A stretch of 64,000 bases of DNA from positions 434,001-498,000 of the forward strand of contig CAVXKY010000004.1 in NCBI GenBank assembly GCA_963762425.1, given 5' to 3'. The DNA is from REEB95 sp963762425. GTDB taxonomy: Bacteria; Pseudomonadota; Alphaproteobacteria; ATCC43930; CGMCC-115725. Within the stretch, counting starts at the first letter, position 1; each line of letters starts with the position of its first letter. The position numbers were made by a program, and so were the translations under genes. Positions 56,384 through 64,000 of this stretch are shown here, piece by piece. The notes beneath the pieces are model-generated. The model was not told where the DNA came from and ran no database searches. It saw only the letters and a program-made list of their open reading frames with translations.

Positions 56384-57637
56384 ATGCACAGCAAATACAT
56401 CATCGTCGGCAGCAGCCACGCGGCGCTCGAAGCGGCGACGGCGATCCGCCTGATCGACGCCGAGGGCGCGCTGACGCTGTTGACGCGCGACGCGCATCTG
56501 CCCTATTCGCCGACGATTCTGCCTTACCTGGTGTCCGGACGGGCGCGGCCCGACAAGGTGGTTCTGCGCGGCCAGAATTATTTCCGGGACAACGCCATCG
56601 CCTACGTGCCCGGCGCGGCCGCGGTATCGCTCGATCCGGCGTGGTCGAGCCTGCGCCTCGAATCCGGCGAGACCTGGCGCTACGACCGGCTGCTGATCGC
56701 CACCGGCGCCGCGCCCGCGCTGCCGCCGGTTCGCGGCCTCGACGACGTGCCGTTTCACGTGCTGCGGTCGATGGACGACGCCGTCGATTTGCGGCAGGCG
56801 ATCGGGCAAGCCCGCTCGGCGATCGTGCTGGGCGCCGGCCTGATCGGCATGCACGCCGCCGAAAACATGGCCAAGGCCGGGGTCGCGGTTTCGGTGGTCG
56901 AACTGCAGCCGCACGTGCTGTCGGGGTATTTCGAGCCCCGGGCCTCGGCGATCATCGAGCGGAGTTTCGCCCGCAACGGCGTTCGCCTGGTGCTGGGGCA
57001 ATCCCTCGCCAGCGTCGAGCGGCGGGGCGAGGGATGCCTCGCGATGCTCGCGGACGGCAAGACGATCGCGGCCGATCTGCTGCTGGTTTGCACCGGGGTC
57101 AAGCCCAACATCGGATTCCTGGACGGGTCGGGCCTGGAAGTCGATGCCGGCATCCTGGTCGACGATTGGATGCGGACGAGCCTGCCGAATATCTGGGCCG
57201 CCGGCGACGTGGCGCAGGCGCGCGGCTTCTGGGGCGGCAAGGTCGTCAACGGCATTCTGCCGAACGCGGTCGAGCAAGGCCGCATCGCCGGGCTCGGCAT
57301 GGCCGGCGATGCGGGCGTCAAGCCCTTTCCGGGCGCCGTGCCGCTCAACACCTACAGTTTCTTCGGACAACAGGCGATTTCCGTCGGCCGCGGCCGCGGC
57401 CATGCTGGCGCCGGGTGCCAGATCGAGATCGAGGAAAGCGGCGACGAGGCGGTCTACCGGCGCATCGTCCTCGAGGACGGGCGGTTGGCCGGTATCGCGA
57501 CGATCAACGATTTCGTCGATGCCGGAATCATGTGGCAGCTCATCCTCCGGCGCACCGATCTGTCCCCGGTCAAGGCCGCGTTCATCGCCGATCCGCGGCG
57601 GGTCGGGCGGCAATTGATGTCGCAGATCTGGCGATAG
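56384..57637 (+). CDS. FAD/NAD(P)-dependent oxidoreductase subunit, PadH-like
   Basis: 417 residues. FAD-binding YIIVGSSHAALEAATAI, NAD-binding AIVLGAGLIGMHAAEN, and the second FAD motif NIWAAGDVAQA, as in NADH:rubredoxin-reductase-type proteins. No redox-active Cys pair. Its place between alpha and beta subunit genes mirrors PadH, the subunit that lets phenylglyoxylate oxidoreductase use NAD+ instead of ferredoxin. Starts 7 nt after the alpha subunit stop. Confidence 0.88.
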   Translation: MHSKYIIVGSSHAALEAATAIRLIDAEGALTLLTRDAHLPYSPTILPYLVSGRARPDKVVLRGQNYFRDNAIAYVPGAAAVSLDPAWSSLRLESGETWRYDRLLIATGAAPALPPVRGLDDVPFHVLRSMDDAVDLRQAIGQARSAIVLGAGLIGMHAAENMAKAGVAVSVVELQPHVLSGYFEPRASAIIERSFARNGVRLVLGQSLASVERRGEGCLAMLADGKTIAADLLLVCTGVKPNIGFLDGSGLEVDAGILVDDWMRTSLPNIWAAGDVAQARGFWGGKVVNGILPNAVEQGRIAGLGMAGDAGVKPFPGAVPLNTYSFFGQQAISVGRGRGHAGAGCQIEIEESGDEAVYRRIVLEDGRLAGIATINDFVDAGIMWQLILRRTDLSPVKAAFIADPRRVGRQLMSQIWR

Positions 57638-57647
57638 GGCGCGCGCC

Positions 57648-58988
57648 ATGGGCAAATGCTTCAGCACCCTGCAATTCCACGCGAGCCGCTGCGACGGCTG
57701 CGGCGACTGCATGACCGCCTGCGCGCAGGCCAAGGCGGATACCGACGATCCCGCTTACGCGCGCATCCGCATTCTTCCCAAGACCGAAAGCGGCGGCGTC
57801 GAGCTCGCGCTTTGCCGGCAATGCGCCGATCCGGTCTGCGTGATGAATTGTCCGTCCGGCGCGCTGTCGAAAAACGGCGACAGCGGGGTGATCGACTGGG
57901 CCGAGGGTAAATGCGTCAACTGTCTTTTGTGCACCGCCGGCTGCGCCTATGCCGGCATCGTCTATGAGGAAGCGGTCGGCCACGTCACCAAATGCGATCT
58001 GTGCGGCGGCGATCCGGCCTGCGTGAAGGCTTGCCCGAACGAGGCGCTCGAATACCGCACCGCTGCGCGCATCTTCAATGACTATGCCGACAAGGAGGAC
58101 ATGTTCTGCCGCGGCCTCGCGGCCTGTCACGGCTGCAATTCGGAACTCCTGATCCGCCACACCATGCGCATGGTGGGGCCGGATTCGGTCGTCGCCGCGC
58201 CGCCCGGCTGCATCCCCGGCATGGGCACGGTCGGCTATAACGGGCAGACCGGCGCCAAGGTTCCGATCTTCCATTCGCTCTTGACCAACACCGCAACCAT
58301 GCTGGCCGGCGTCAAAATGCAGTACAACCGCGTCGGGCGGAACGTCACGGCGATCGCGCTGGCGGGCGACGGCGGCACCTCCGACGCCGGATTCCAGTCG
58401 GTTTCCGGCGCGGCGGAGCGCAACGACCCGATTTTATTCATCTGCGTCGACAACGAAGGCTACATGAACACGGGCATGCAGTCCTCCGGCGTGACGCCTT
58501 ACGGTTCATGGACATCGACCACGCCGGTCGGCGGCCGGATGCAGGGCAAGCACACCGAGGCGAAGAATCTGCCGGTGATCATGGCGATGCACAATTGTTC
58601 CTACGTCGCCACCGCCTCGACGGCCTTCCTCGAGGACTATTACGCCAAGCTGGAAAAGGCGATCGAAGTGGCGAAGACCGGCATGGCCTATCTCCACGTC
58701 TACGCCCCTTGTCCGACCGGTTGGCGTTTTCCATCGGGAATGACGACGCAAGTGTGCCGGATGCAGGTTCGCACCAACTTCATCGCCCTGTGGGAGTACG
58801 ACCCCGGAAACGGCCTGCGCTTCACCCATCCGGTCAACCGGCCGGAACCGGTCGCCGAATATCTCAAGCTGGTCGGCAAGTATCGTCATCTGAGCGAGGA
58901 GCAGGTCGCCCATATTCAGCACACGGTCGACGCCAAGATCGCTTATCTCCAGCAGTTGACGCAGATGGCGGCTTCCCGCGGCCCATAA
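57648..58988 (+). CDS. 2-oxoacid oxidoreductase beta subunit fused to a four-cluster ferredoxin domain, PadI-like
   Basis: 446 residues. Residues 1-140 form a HycB/DmsB-type ferredoxin domain with four cysteine groups: CDGCGDCMTAC, CRQCADPVCVMNC, CVNCLLCTAGC and CDLCGGDPACVKAC. Residues 155-400 are the TPP-binding PorB domain, with CHGCNSELLIRH, the GDGGTSDAGFQSV motif and the following asparagine-containing NEGYMNTGMQSSG. Last gene of the operon, 10 nt after the FAD protein. Confidence 0.9.
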   Translation: MGKCFSTLQFHASRCDGCGDCMTACAQAKADTDDPAYARIRILPKTESGGVELALCRQCADPVCVMNCPSGALSKNGDSGVIDWAEGKCVNCLLCTAGCAYAGIVYEEAVGHVTKCDLCGGDPACVKACPNEALEYRTAARIFNDYADKEDMFCRGLAACHGCNSELLIRHTMRMVGPDSVVAAPPGCIPGMGTVGYNGQTGAKVPIFHSLLTNTATMLAGVKMQYNRVGRNVTAIALAGDGGTSDAGFQSVSGAAERNDPILFICVDNEGYMNTGMQSSGVTPYGSWTSTTPVGGRMQGKHTEAKNLPVIMAMHNCSYVATASTAFLEDYYAKLEKAIEVAKTGMAYLHVYAPCPTGWRFPSGMTTQVCRMQVRTNFIALWEYDPGNGLRFTHPVNRPEPVAEYLKLVGKYRHLSEEQVAHIQHTVDAKIAYLQQLTQMAASRGP

Positions 58989-59085
58989 TTGCGGCCCAGC
59001 GGGGCCGGATCGAAGCCCCAAAATCGGGCGGATTCGCGCGTCGCGGCATTGGCAAAGGCGACGCGCCGTCCTATAGCATCGCCCG

Positions 59086-60513
59086 ATGCTTGCCTTCGTC
59101 TCGCGGCCGATGGTCGTTGCGCTGACCGTCGCCTGCGCCCTGTTCATGGAGAATCTCGACGGCACGGTGATCGCCACCGCGCTGCCCGCGATGGCCGTCT
59201 CGTTCGGCGATACGCCGGTGCGGCTCAGCCTCGGCATCACGGTCTACATGATCAGCCTCGCCATTTTCATCCCGATCAGCGGCTGGGTCGCGGACCGGTT
59301 CGGCGCGCGAACCGTGTTCCGCATCGCCATCGCCGTCTTCACCCTGGGCTCGATTTTCTGCGGCCTTTGCAACAATTTGCCGGAGCTCGCGCTCTCGCGC
59401 GTGCTGCAGGGCATGGGCGGCGCGATGATGGTGCCGGTCGGGCGGCTGATCCTGCTGCGCAGCGTCGCCAAAACGGAACTCGTCCGGGCGATGGCCTATC
59501 TGACGGTGCCGGCGCTGCTGGGGCCGGTGCTGGGCCCGCCGGTCGGCGGATTCCTCACCACCTATGCGACCTGGCGGTGGATTTTCTTCCTCAACGTGCC
59601 GATCGGCATTCTGGGCATGATGCTGGTCTCGATTTTCATCGAGAATTACAAGGAAGAAGAAACGCCGCCGCTCGATTGGGCGGGATTTCTCTTGAGCGGC
59701 GGCGCGTTGGCCGGATTGGTCTACGGCCTCGATCTGATCGGCCGTTCCAACGCCTCGCCCGCCGTCGTCCTCGCCATCCTGGGCGCCAGCGTGACGGCCG
59801 GCGCGGTTTCGGTGTGGCATTTCCGGCGCCATCCGCACCCCTTGATCGACCTCTCGCTGTTGAGGATTCCGACCTATGCCTTGAGCATCACCGGCGGCTC
59901 GATCTTCCGCGTCGGCGCCGGGGCAATGCCATTTCTCCTTCCGCTCATGCTGCAGGTCGGATTCGGCTGGTCCGCCTTCACCTCGGGGTTGCTGACCTGC
60001 GCGGCGGCTCTCGGGTCCTTTACGATGAAGATGACGGCGCGTCCGATCCTGCGCGGTTTCGGCTTCCGCCGAGTTCTCATCGGCAACGGCATCGTCAGCG
60101 GCCTGTCGATCATGCTCTGCGCCCTGTTCCAGGTGACGACGCCCTATCTTTTCATTCTCGCCATCCTGCTGATGGGCGGGTTTTTCCGCTCGTTGCAATA
60201 CACCAGCCTGAATACCGTGGCCTATGCCGACATCGTCCCGGCCAAGATGAGCGGGGCATCGAGCGCGGCCAGCATGATGCAGCAGCTGTCGAACGGGCTG
60301 GGGGTGGCGGCCGGCGCCTTGCTGCTGCAGCTGACGCGGTTATGGAGCGGCGGCGACACGCCGACGACGGCGGACTTCCACTTGTCCTTCGCGGTGGCGG
60401 GTTTGATCGCGCTGTCCTCGGCGCTGGTCTTTCGCGGTTTCGATCCGGCGGCGGGCGCGGAAGTCAGCGGGCATCACCGCGCGCCGGTCAAGCTCGATGC
60501 CGGCAGCGCCTGA
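59086..60513 (+). CDS. DHA2-type MFS drug/solute exporter
   Basis: 475 residues, about 14 membrane segments. Early NLDGTVIATALPAMA is the DHA2 motif D1 region; WVADRFGARTVFR is motif A, and LLGPVLGPPVGGFL motif C. No membrane-fusion partner is adjacent. It lies 97 nt after the pad-like operon on the same strand; whether it belongs to that unit or to the lipid cluster downstream is unclear. Confidence 0.85.
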   Translation: MLAFVSRPMVVALTVACALFMENLDGTVIATALPAMAVSFGDTPVRLSLGITVYMISLAIFIPISGWVADRFGARTVFRIAIAVFTLGSIFCGLCNNLPELALSRVLQGMGGAMMVPVGRLILLRSVAKTELVRAMAYLTVPALLGPVLGPPVGGFLTTYATWRWIFFLNVPIGILGMMLVSIFIENYKEEETPPLDWAGFLLSGGALAGLVYGLDLIGRSNASPAVVLAILGASVTAGAVSVWHFRRHPHPLIDLSLLRIPTYALSITGGSIFRVGAGAMPFLLPLMLQVGFGWSAFTSGLLTCAAALGSFTMKMTARPILRGFGFRRVLIGNGIVSGLSIMLCALFQVTTPYLFILAILLMGGFFRSLQYTSLNTVAYADIVPAKMSGASSAASMMQQLSNGLGVAAGALLLQLTRLWSGGDTPTTADFHLSFAVAGLIALSSALVFRGFDPAAGAEVSGHHRAPVKLDAGSA

Positions 60514-60654
60514 CGGAGCCGCCGCAAACCGGCTCGCGACCCGTCATAACGGACTTTTACAAATCCCGTTGCGGTGAGATACTGGAAATACCTTATATTC
60601 CACCCACGCAGGCGGGGCTTCTTCGGCCTTCCCGCCCTATTGGTTTAGGTTGCC

Positions 60655-60930
60655 ATGACCAACGATAATTCCCGAACCGAGCAGGAACTGGCGCTTTCCA
60701 GCTTGATCATCACGACGCTCAATTTGGAAATGAAACCCTCGGACATCGATCCCGAGGCGCCGCTGTTCGGCGAGGGGCTGGGCTTGGATTCGATCGACAT
60801 TCTCGAAATCGCGTTGGCCGTTTCCAAAACCTATGGCATCAAGCTGCGTTCGGACGACAAGAGCAACGAGCGCATCTTCAACTCCTTGCGCAGCCTGAAC
60901 CGTCACATCTGGCAAAACCGGCCGAAGTGA
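60655..60930 (+). CDS. acyl carrier protein
   Basis: 91 residues. Carries the phosphopantetheine site in GLGLDSIDILEIALA, as in ACPs of aryl-polyene and related type II systems rather than the FabG-linked AcpP (DSLD usually). The 141 bp upstream, with an AT-rich ATACCTTATATTCC, could hold the cluster promoter. First gene of a tightly overlapping set. Confidence 0.88.
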   Translation: MTNDNSRTEQELALSSLIITTLNLEMKPSDIDPEAPLFGEGLGLDSIDILEIALAVSKTYGIKLRSDDKSNERIFNSLRSLNRHIWQNRPK

Positions 60931-61616
60931 AGACGCCGATGCGCGCGCGGGGCAGAATTCTCGGATACGCGGCGCTGGCGGCGTGCCCGATCGCGACCCA
61001 CACCCTGCTGGCGGTGGGCTATTCGACCGGAATGGCGGCGTCCGTGAGCGCGTTCCAGGTGATCGTGTTGGGCGTCATCCTGACCGCGCGCGCGACGTAT
61101 ATTTACAAATGGTGGCTTTTGGGCGCGGGCGCCGTCTTGTTTCTGGCCGGCGCCTGGCTGTCGGGCCGCTATAGCCTCTTCACCACCGCGGGCATTCCCT
61201 ATGTCGCGGCCTATGCCGTGATTTTGACGGTGTTTGGCACGTCCTTGCTGCCCGGCCGCGAACCGCTCATCACCGCCATCGCGCGCCGGATCCACGGCGC
61301 CTTGCGCCCCGACATCGTGATCTACACGCGGCGCGTGACCATCGCCTGGTGCTGTTTCTTCGCGTTTCAGCTGATCGTGTCGCTGACGCTCTTTTTCTGC
61401 GCGTCCACGGTCGTCTGGTCTTTCTATGTCAACGTCCTCGACCTTCCCCTGGTCGCCTTGATGTTCGGGGCCGAATACCTCTACCGCATCACGCATGTGC
61501 GCGATTGGCCTCATTCAACGGTTGCGCAGATCATCCGGGCATTTGCCCAGCGCAATGCCGCGCCGGCGAAACATCCAAGCCCCGCCGGCCCAAATCCCGC
61601 CGGTTTATCGCCATGA
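60927..61616 (+). CDS. COG4648-like membrane protein
   Basis: 229 residues, GTG start at 60927 overlapping the ACP stop (GTGA). About five membrane segments, with a polar loop and a conserved-looking YTRRVTIAWCCFFAFQL and DLPLVALMFGAEYLYR. Such proteins (COG4648) are regular members of aryl-polyene clusters, function unknown. Confidence 0.75.
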   Translation: MKTPMRARGRILGYAALAACPIATHTLLAVGYSTGMAASVSAFQVIVLGVILTARATYIYKWWLLGAGAVLFLAGAWLSGRYSLFTTAGIPYVAAYAVILTVFGTSLLPGREPLITAIARRIHGALRPDIVIYTRRVTIAWCCFFAFQLIVSLTLFFCASTVVWSFYVNVLDLPLVALMFGAEYLYRITHVRDWPHSTVAQIIRAFAQRNAAPAKHPSPAGPNPAGLSP

Positions 61617-62944
61617 GTGTTTTTTCCTTCATCCGTCACGAGGGTCCCGATGCGGTGGCGGCTTACCGGGAAAACCGGCCCATCACGGTTCGCGAGTTTT
61701 GCGCCGACATCGCGGCCCTCGCCCGCGCGCTGCCTTCGCGCGCCCATGTCGTCAATCTCTGCGCGGATCGCTATCGCTTCGCGGCGGCGTTCGGCGCGGC
61801 CTTGTCGCGCGGCCAGATCAGTCTCATGCCGCCGAACAAGACCCCGGCCATGCTCGCTCAAATCGCCGCGCGATATCCGGATGTTTATTGCCTGACCGAT
61901 ACGGATTTCGACGCGGGCGATATCCCCGTGATGAAATATCCGGAAACCTTGCCCGCGGCGGCGGCTTCGCCGGAGGTCCCGGCCTTTCCGGCCGGGCAGC
62001 TGGCGGCCATCGTATTCACCTCCGGCTCCACCGGCGCGCCGGTGCCGAACGCGAAACCGTGGGGCGCCCTGGTGGAAAGCGCGCTCGCCGCCGGAGCCGG
62101 GCTCGGCGTCGCATCCCTGCCCGGCGCCGTATTGGTCGGCACGGTGCCGCCGCAACATATGTATGGTTTCGAGTCCACGGTGCTGCTGGCGTTGCAGCAC
62201 GGCTTGGCGCTCCATGCCGGAAAGCCGTTCTATCCCGCGGATATCTACGCTTGTCTCGAAGCGTTGCCGCCGCCGCGCATGCTCGTCACCACGCCCGTCC
62301 ATCTGCGCGCCTTGCTGGCGGATGAGACCGCGCCTGCCGCGGCCGAATTCGTGCTGTGCGCGACCGCGCCGCTCGCCCCGCAGCTTGCGGCCGCGGCCGA
62401 GGCGCGGTTTGGCGCGCCGCTCTTTGAGATTTACGGCTGCTCCGAGGCGGGCCAGGTCGCCCAGCGCCGGACGGCGGCAAGCGCGGAGTGGCGCTGCTTC
62501 CAGGGCATCACCTTGCGCCAGGACGATGCCGGCACCTGGGCCAGCGGCGTTCCGGTCCCGGCGGAAGTTCTGCTCAACGACGTGATCGAGCTGCGCGCTT
62601 CCGACCGGTTCCTGCTGCATGGCCGCACCTCCGATCTGGTCAATATCGCGGGCAAGCGCACGTCGCTCGCCCATCTCAACTATCACCTGAATTCGATAGC
62701 GGGCGTCCGCGACGGGGTGTTCGTGGCGCCGCCCGACGACCAAGGCGCGGTCGCGCGGCTCACCGCCTTTGTCGTGGCGCCCGGGCTGAAGCCTCAGGAG
62801 ATCATCCGTGAATTGCGCCGCCGTATCGACGCGGCTTTCATTCCGCGCCCGCTGCATCTGGTCGAATCCCTGCCGCGCAATTCCACCGGCAAGCTGCCTC
62901 AGGAGGCCATCGCGAAACTGGCCGCCGAATTCGCGGAACGTTAG
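61613..62944 (+). CDS. AMP-binding acyl/aryl ligase of aryl-polyene type
   Basis: 443 residues, shorter than typical acyl-CoA synthetases, as in cluster-associated ligases. Nucleotide loop FTSGSTGAPVPNAKPW, YGCSEAGQVAQR, GRTSDLVNIAGKRTSL, and the C-terminal catalytic Lys in PRNSTGKLPQE. It likely activates an acid for loading onto the adjacent ACP. ATG overlaps the previous stop (ATGA). Confidence 0.88.
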   Translation: MSVFSFIRHEGPDAVAAYRENRPITVREFCADIAALARALPSRAHVVNLCADRYRFAAAFGAALSRGQISLMPPNKTPAMLAQIAARYPDVYCLTDTDFDAGDIPVMKYPETLPAAAASPEVPAFPAGQLAAIVFTSGSTGAPVPNAKPWGALVESALAAGAGLGVASLPGAVLVGTVPPQHMYGFESTVLLALQHGLALHAGKPFYPADIYACLEALPPPRMLVTTPVHLRALLADETAPAAAEFVLCATAPLAPQLAAAAEARFGAPLFEIYGCSEAGQVAQRRTAASAEWRCFQGITLRQDDAGTWASGVPVPAEVLLNDVIELRASDRFLLHGRTSDLVNIAGKRTSLAHLNYHLNSIAGVRDGVFVAPPDDQGAVARLTAFVVAPGLKPQEIIRELRRRIDAAFIPRPLHLVESLPRNSTGKLPQEAIAKLAAEFAER

Positions 62945-62954
62945 CCGGCTCCCA

Positions 62955-63266
62955 GTGTCTCATTCCGCCGAAATCAGCTTCGCCGCCGATCATCCCGCCG
63001 CCCAAGGCCATTTCCCGGGAAACCCGATCATTCCCGGCGCGGTCTTGCTGGACGAGGTCCTGGGCGCGATCGGCGCCTGGGCGGGAAGCGAAGCGGCTTT
63101 CTTCGAGATCCTGTCGGTCAAGTTTCTGCGGCCGGTGCGGCCGGGATCGCGTCTGACGCTGCGCTGGGACGACGGTGAGGGCGGCCAAGTCAAATTCCAA
63201 TGCCTTTTGGCGCCGGACCAGCCGGCCGCTTCCGGCACGCTCCGCCTGGGTCCCGCGCGCCGGTGA
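62955..63266 (+). CDS. ApeI/FabA-Z-like hotdog dehydratase
   Basis: 103 residues, GTG start at 62955, 10 nt after the ligase. GHFPGNPIIPGAVLLDEV contains the catalytic HFPxxPxxPG pattern of 3-hydroxyacyl-ACP dehydratases; the rest is a single short hotdog. Short members next to an AMP-ligase are typical of ApeI-type proteins. Confidence 0.85.
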   Translation: MSHSAEISFAADHPAAQGHFPGNPIIPGAVLLDEVLGAIGAWAGSEAAFFEILSVKFLRPVRPGSRLTLRWDDGEGGQVKFQCLLAPDQPAASGTLRLGPARR

Positions 63267-64000
63267 GCAATCGGCGCCAAACCACGCCCGAGTGGATGGC
63301 ACGGCGCGAGCGCAGCGCCGCCGCCGTCATCAAGCTCATGGTCTGGATCGCGTTGCGGCTCGGCCGCGGCCCGGCGCGGCTGCTGCTTTATCCGATCTGC
63401 CTCTATTACCTGGTGTTCGCGCCCGAATCCCGCCGCGCCTCGCAGCTTTATCTGGCGAAGGTGCTCGAACGCCGGCCGCGTTTCACGGATTCGTTCCGTC
63501 ATTACCATGCCTTCGCCGCCTGCGCGCTGGACCGGATCTATCTGCTGAACGACCAGAAGGAAATTTTCGACCTGCGCATCGAGGGCGAGGAATTCGCCGA
63601 TGAATTGTCCGCGCGCGGCGAGGGCTGCCTGCTGGTGGGTGCGCATCTCGGCAGTTTCGAGGTGTTGCGCAGCCTGGGCGAGCGCAAGCCCGGGCTGCGC
63701 GTCGTTCTCGTCATGTATGAAGAGAACGCGCGCAAGATCAACGCGGCGCTCAACGCCATCAACCCGCGGCACGACGTCGAGATCATCCCGTTGGGGAGGC
63801 CCGATTCCATGCTCAAGATCGAGGAGACGATCGATCGTGGCTGCTTTGTCGGCATCCTCGCGGATCGCAGCCTCGGCGATGAAGGGCAGGCGCGCATTCC
63901 CTTTCTCGGCGAGAAGGCGGCGTTTCCGGTCGGTCCGTTCCGGATTGCCGCCATGCTGCGGCGCCCGATCGTCCTGATGTTCGCCCTCTACCGCGGCGGA
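63263..64000 (+). CDS. lysophospholipid/lipid A-type acyltransferase, 3' end cut by window
   Basis: Starts at GTG 63263, overlapping the dehydratase stop (GTGA), and is open to the right edge (246 residues visible). The LpxL/HtrB-like HxxxxE-type active site is GAHLGSFE; ILADRSLGDEGQARIPFLG is the second family motif. An N-terminal membrane segment (residues about 22-52) anchors it. Transfers an acyl group, in aryl-polyene clusters probably to the outer-membrane glycolipid. Confidence 0.85.
   Translation, partial: MSNRRQTTPEWMARRERSAAAVIKLMVWIALRLGRGPARLLLYPICLYYLVFAPESRRASQLYLAKVLERRPRFTDSFRHYHAFAACALDRIYLLNDQKEIFDLRIEGEEFADELSARGEGCLLVGAHLGSFEVLRSLGERKPGLRVVLVMYEENARKINAALNAINPRHDVEIIPLGRPDSMLKIEETIDRGCFVGILADRSLGDEGQARIPFLGEKAAFPVGPFRIAAMLRRPIVLMFALYRGG

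Noticed and set aside
54270..58988. Plain pyruvate:ferredoxin oxidoreductase operon
   Set aside because: An FAD/NAD-type subunit between alpha and beta, and a four-cluster ferredoxin domain on beta, fit Pad-type enzymes better. Substrate remains unproven, so I did not assign pad gene symbols.

Overview
The window is high-GC (roughly two-thirds G+C by eye), densely packed chromosomal DNA of an alphaproteobacterium, most likely a Rhodospirillales-type or unclassified lineage. The evidence is the split ATP synthase arrangement (atpHAGDC only), the rplU-rpmA-obg-proB-proA-nadD-rsfS-rlmH-gpmI-envC/ctp-rppH gene order, the sdhCDAB and mdh/sucAB/lpd loci, and the DUF484-xerC pair. GTG and TTG starts and 1-4 nt start/stop overlaps are common. 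Almost everything is core chromosome.

Layout. 1-4.4 kb: Gld-like ABC export module (ATPase cut by the window edge, permease, auxiliary protein, DUF4340 protein). 4.4-9 kb: DUF1289 protein, pirin, small lipoprotein, panB (reverse), asd, CitE-like lyase. 9-12.4 kb: sdhCDAB with a perfect FNR-type box upstream. 12.3-14.1 kb: DUF6494, zapE, a small secreted Cys-containing peptide. 14.2-18.2 kb (reverse): trehalose locus otsB-GH15-otsA. 18.4-21.9 kb: short MscS-like protein, a Gln/Lys-rich coiled-coil secreted protein, and an IS110-family (IS1111-like) element that appears to sit in the loop of a REP-like palindrome, with further REP copies beside it. 22-30 kb: mdh, terminator, sucA-sucB-lpd, MFS transporter. 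30-34.7 kb: xerC-DUF484, transaldolase-like aldolase, priA. 34.9-39.8 kb: atpHAGDC. 39.8-51.1 kb: ferritin-like protein, then the long reverse rplU...rppH operon. 51.3-52.5 kb: tRNA-Ser(CGA) followed immediately by two AT-rich genes of unknown function (a small island). 53-59 kb: TRAP-type binding protein divergent from a five-gene operon colinear with padEFGHI (phenylglyoxylate:NAD+ oxidoreductase), with a second perfect FNR-type box in between. 59-60.5 kb: DHA2-type MFS exporter. 60.6-64 kb: ACP, COG4648-like membrane protein, AMP-ligase, dehydratase and LpxL-like acyltransferase, which looks like the beginning of an aryl-polyene-type cluster running off the right edge.

How it works together. 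Central carbon metabolism dominates: the 2-oxoglutarate dehydrogenase complex, succinate dehydrogenase, malate dehydrogenase and ATP synthase. The pad-like operon would add an NAD-linked, thiamine-diphosphate, iron-sulfur 2-oxoacid oxidoreductase that could feed an acyl-CoA (benzoyl-CoA if truly Pad) into metabolism, plausibly under oxygen control through the FNR box. The trehalose locus encodes synthesis plus a GH15 hydrolase.

Quality note. Eight genes (GH15, sdhA, the membrane protein at 21.3 kb, lpd, priA, obg, the padE-like gamma subunit and, by the same test, no others) are discussed below because seven of them are each interrupted by exactly one extra base; removing one base restores full-length, family-typical proteins. 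Uniform +1 insertions across housekeeping genes suggest residual sequencing error rather than biology. I give full spans for these genes.
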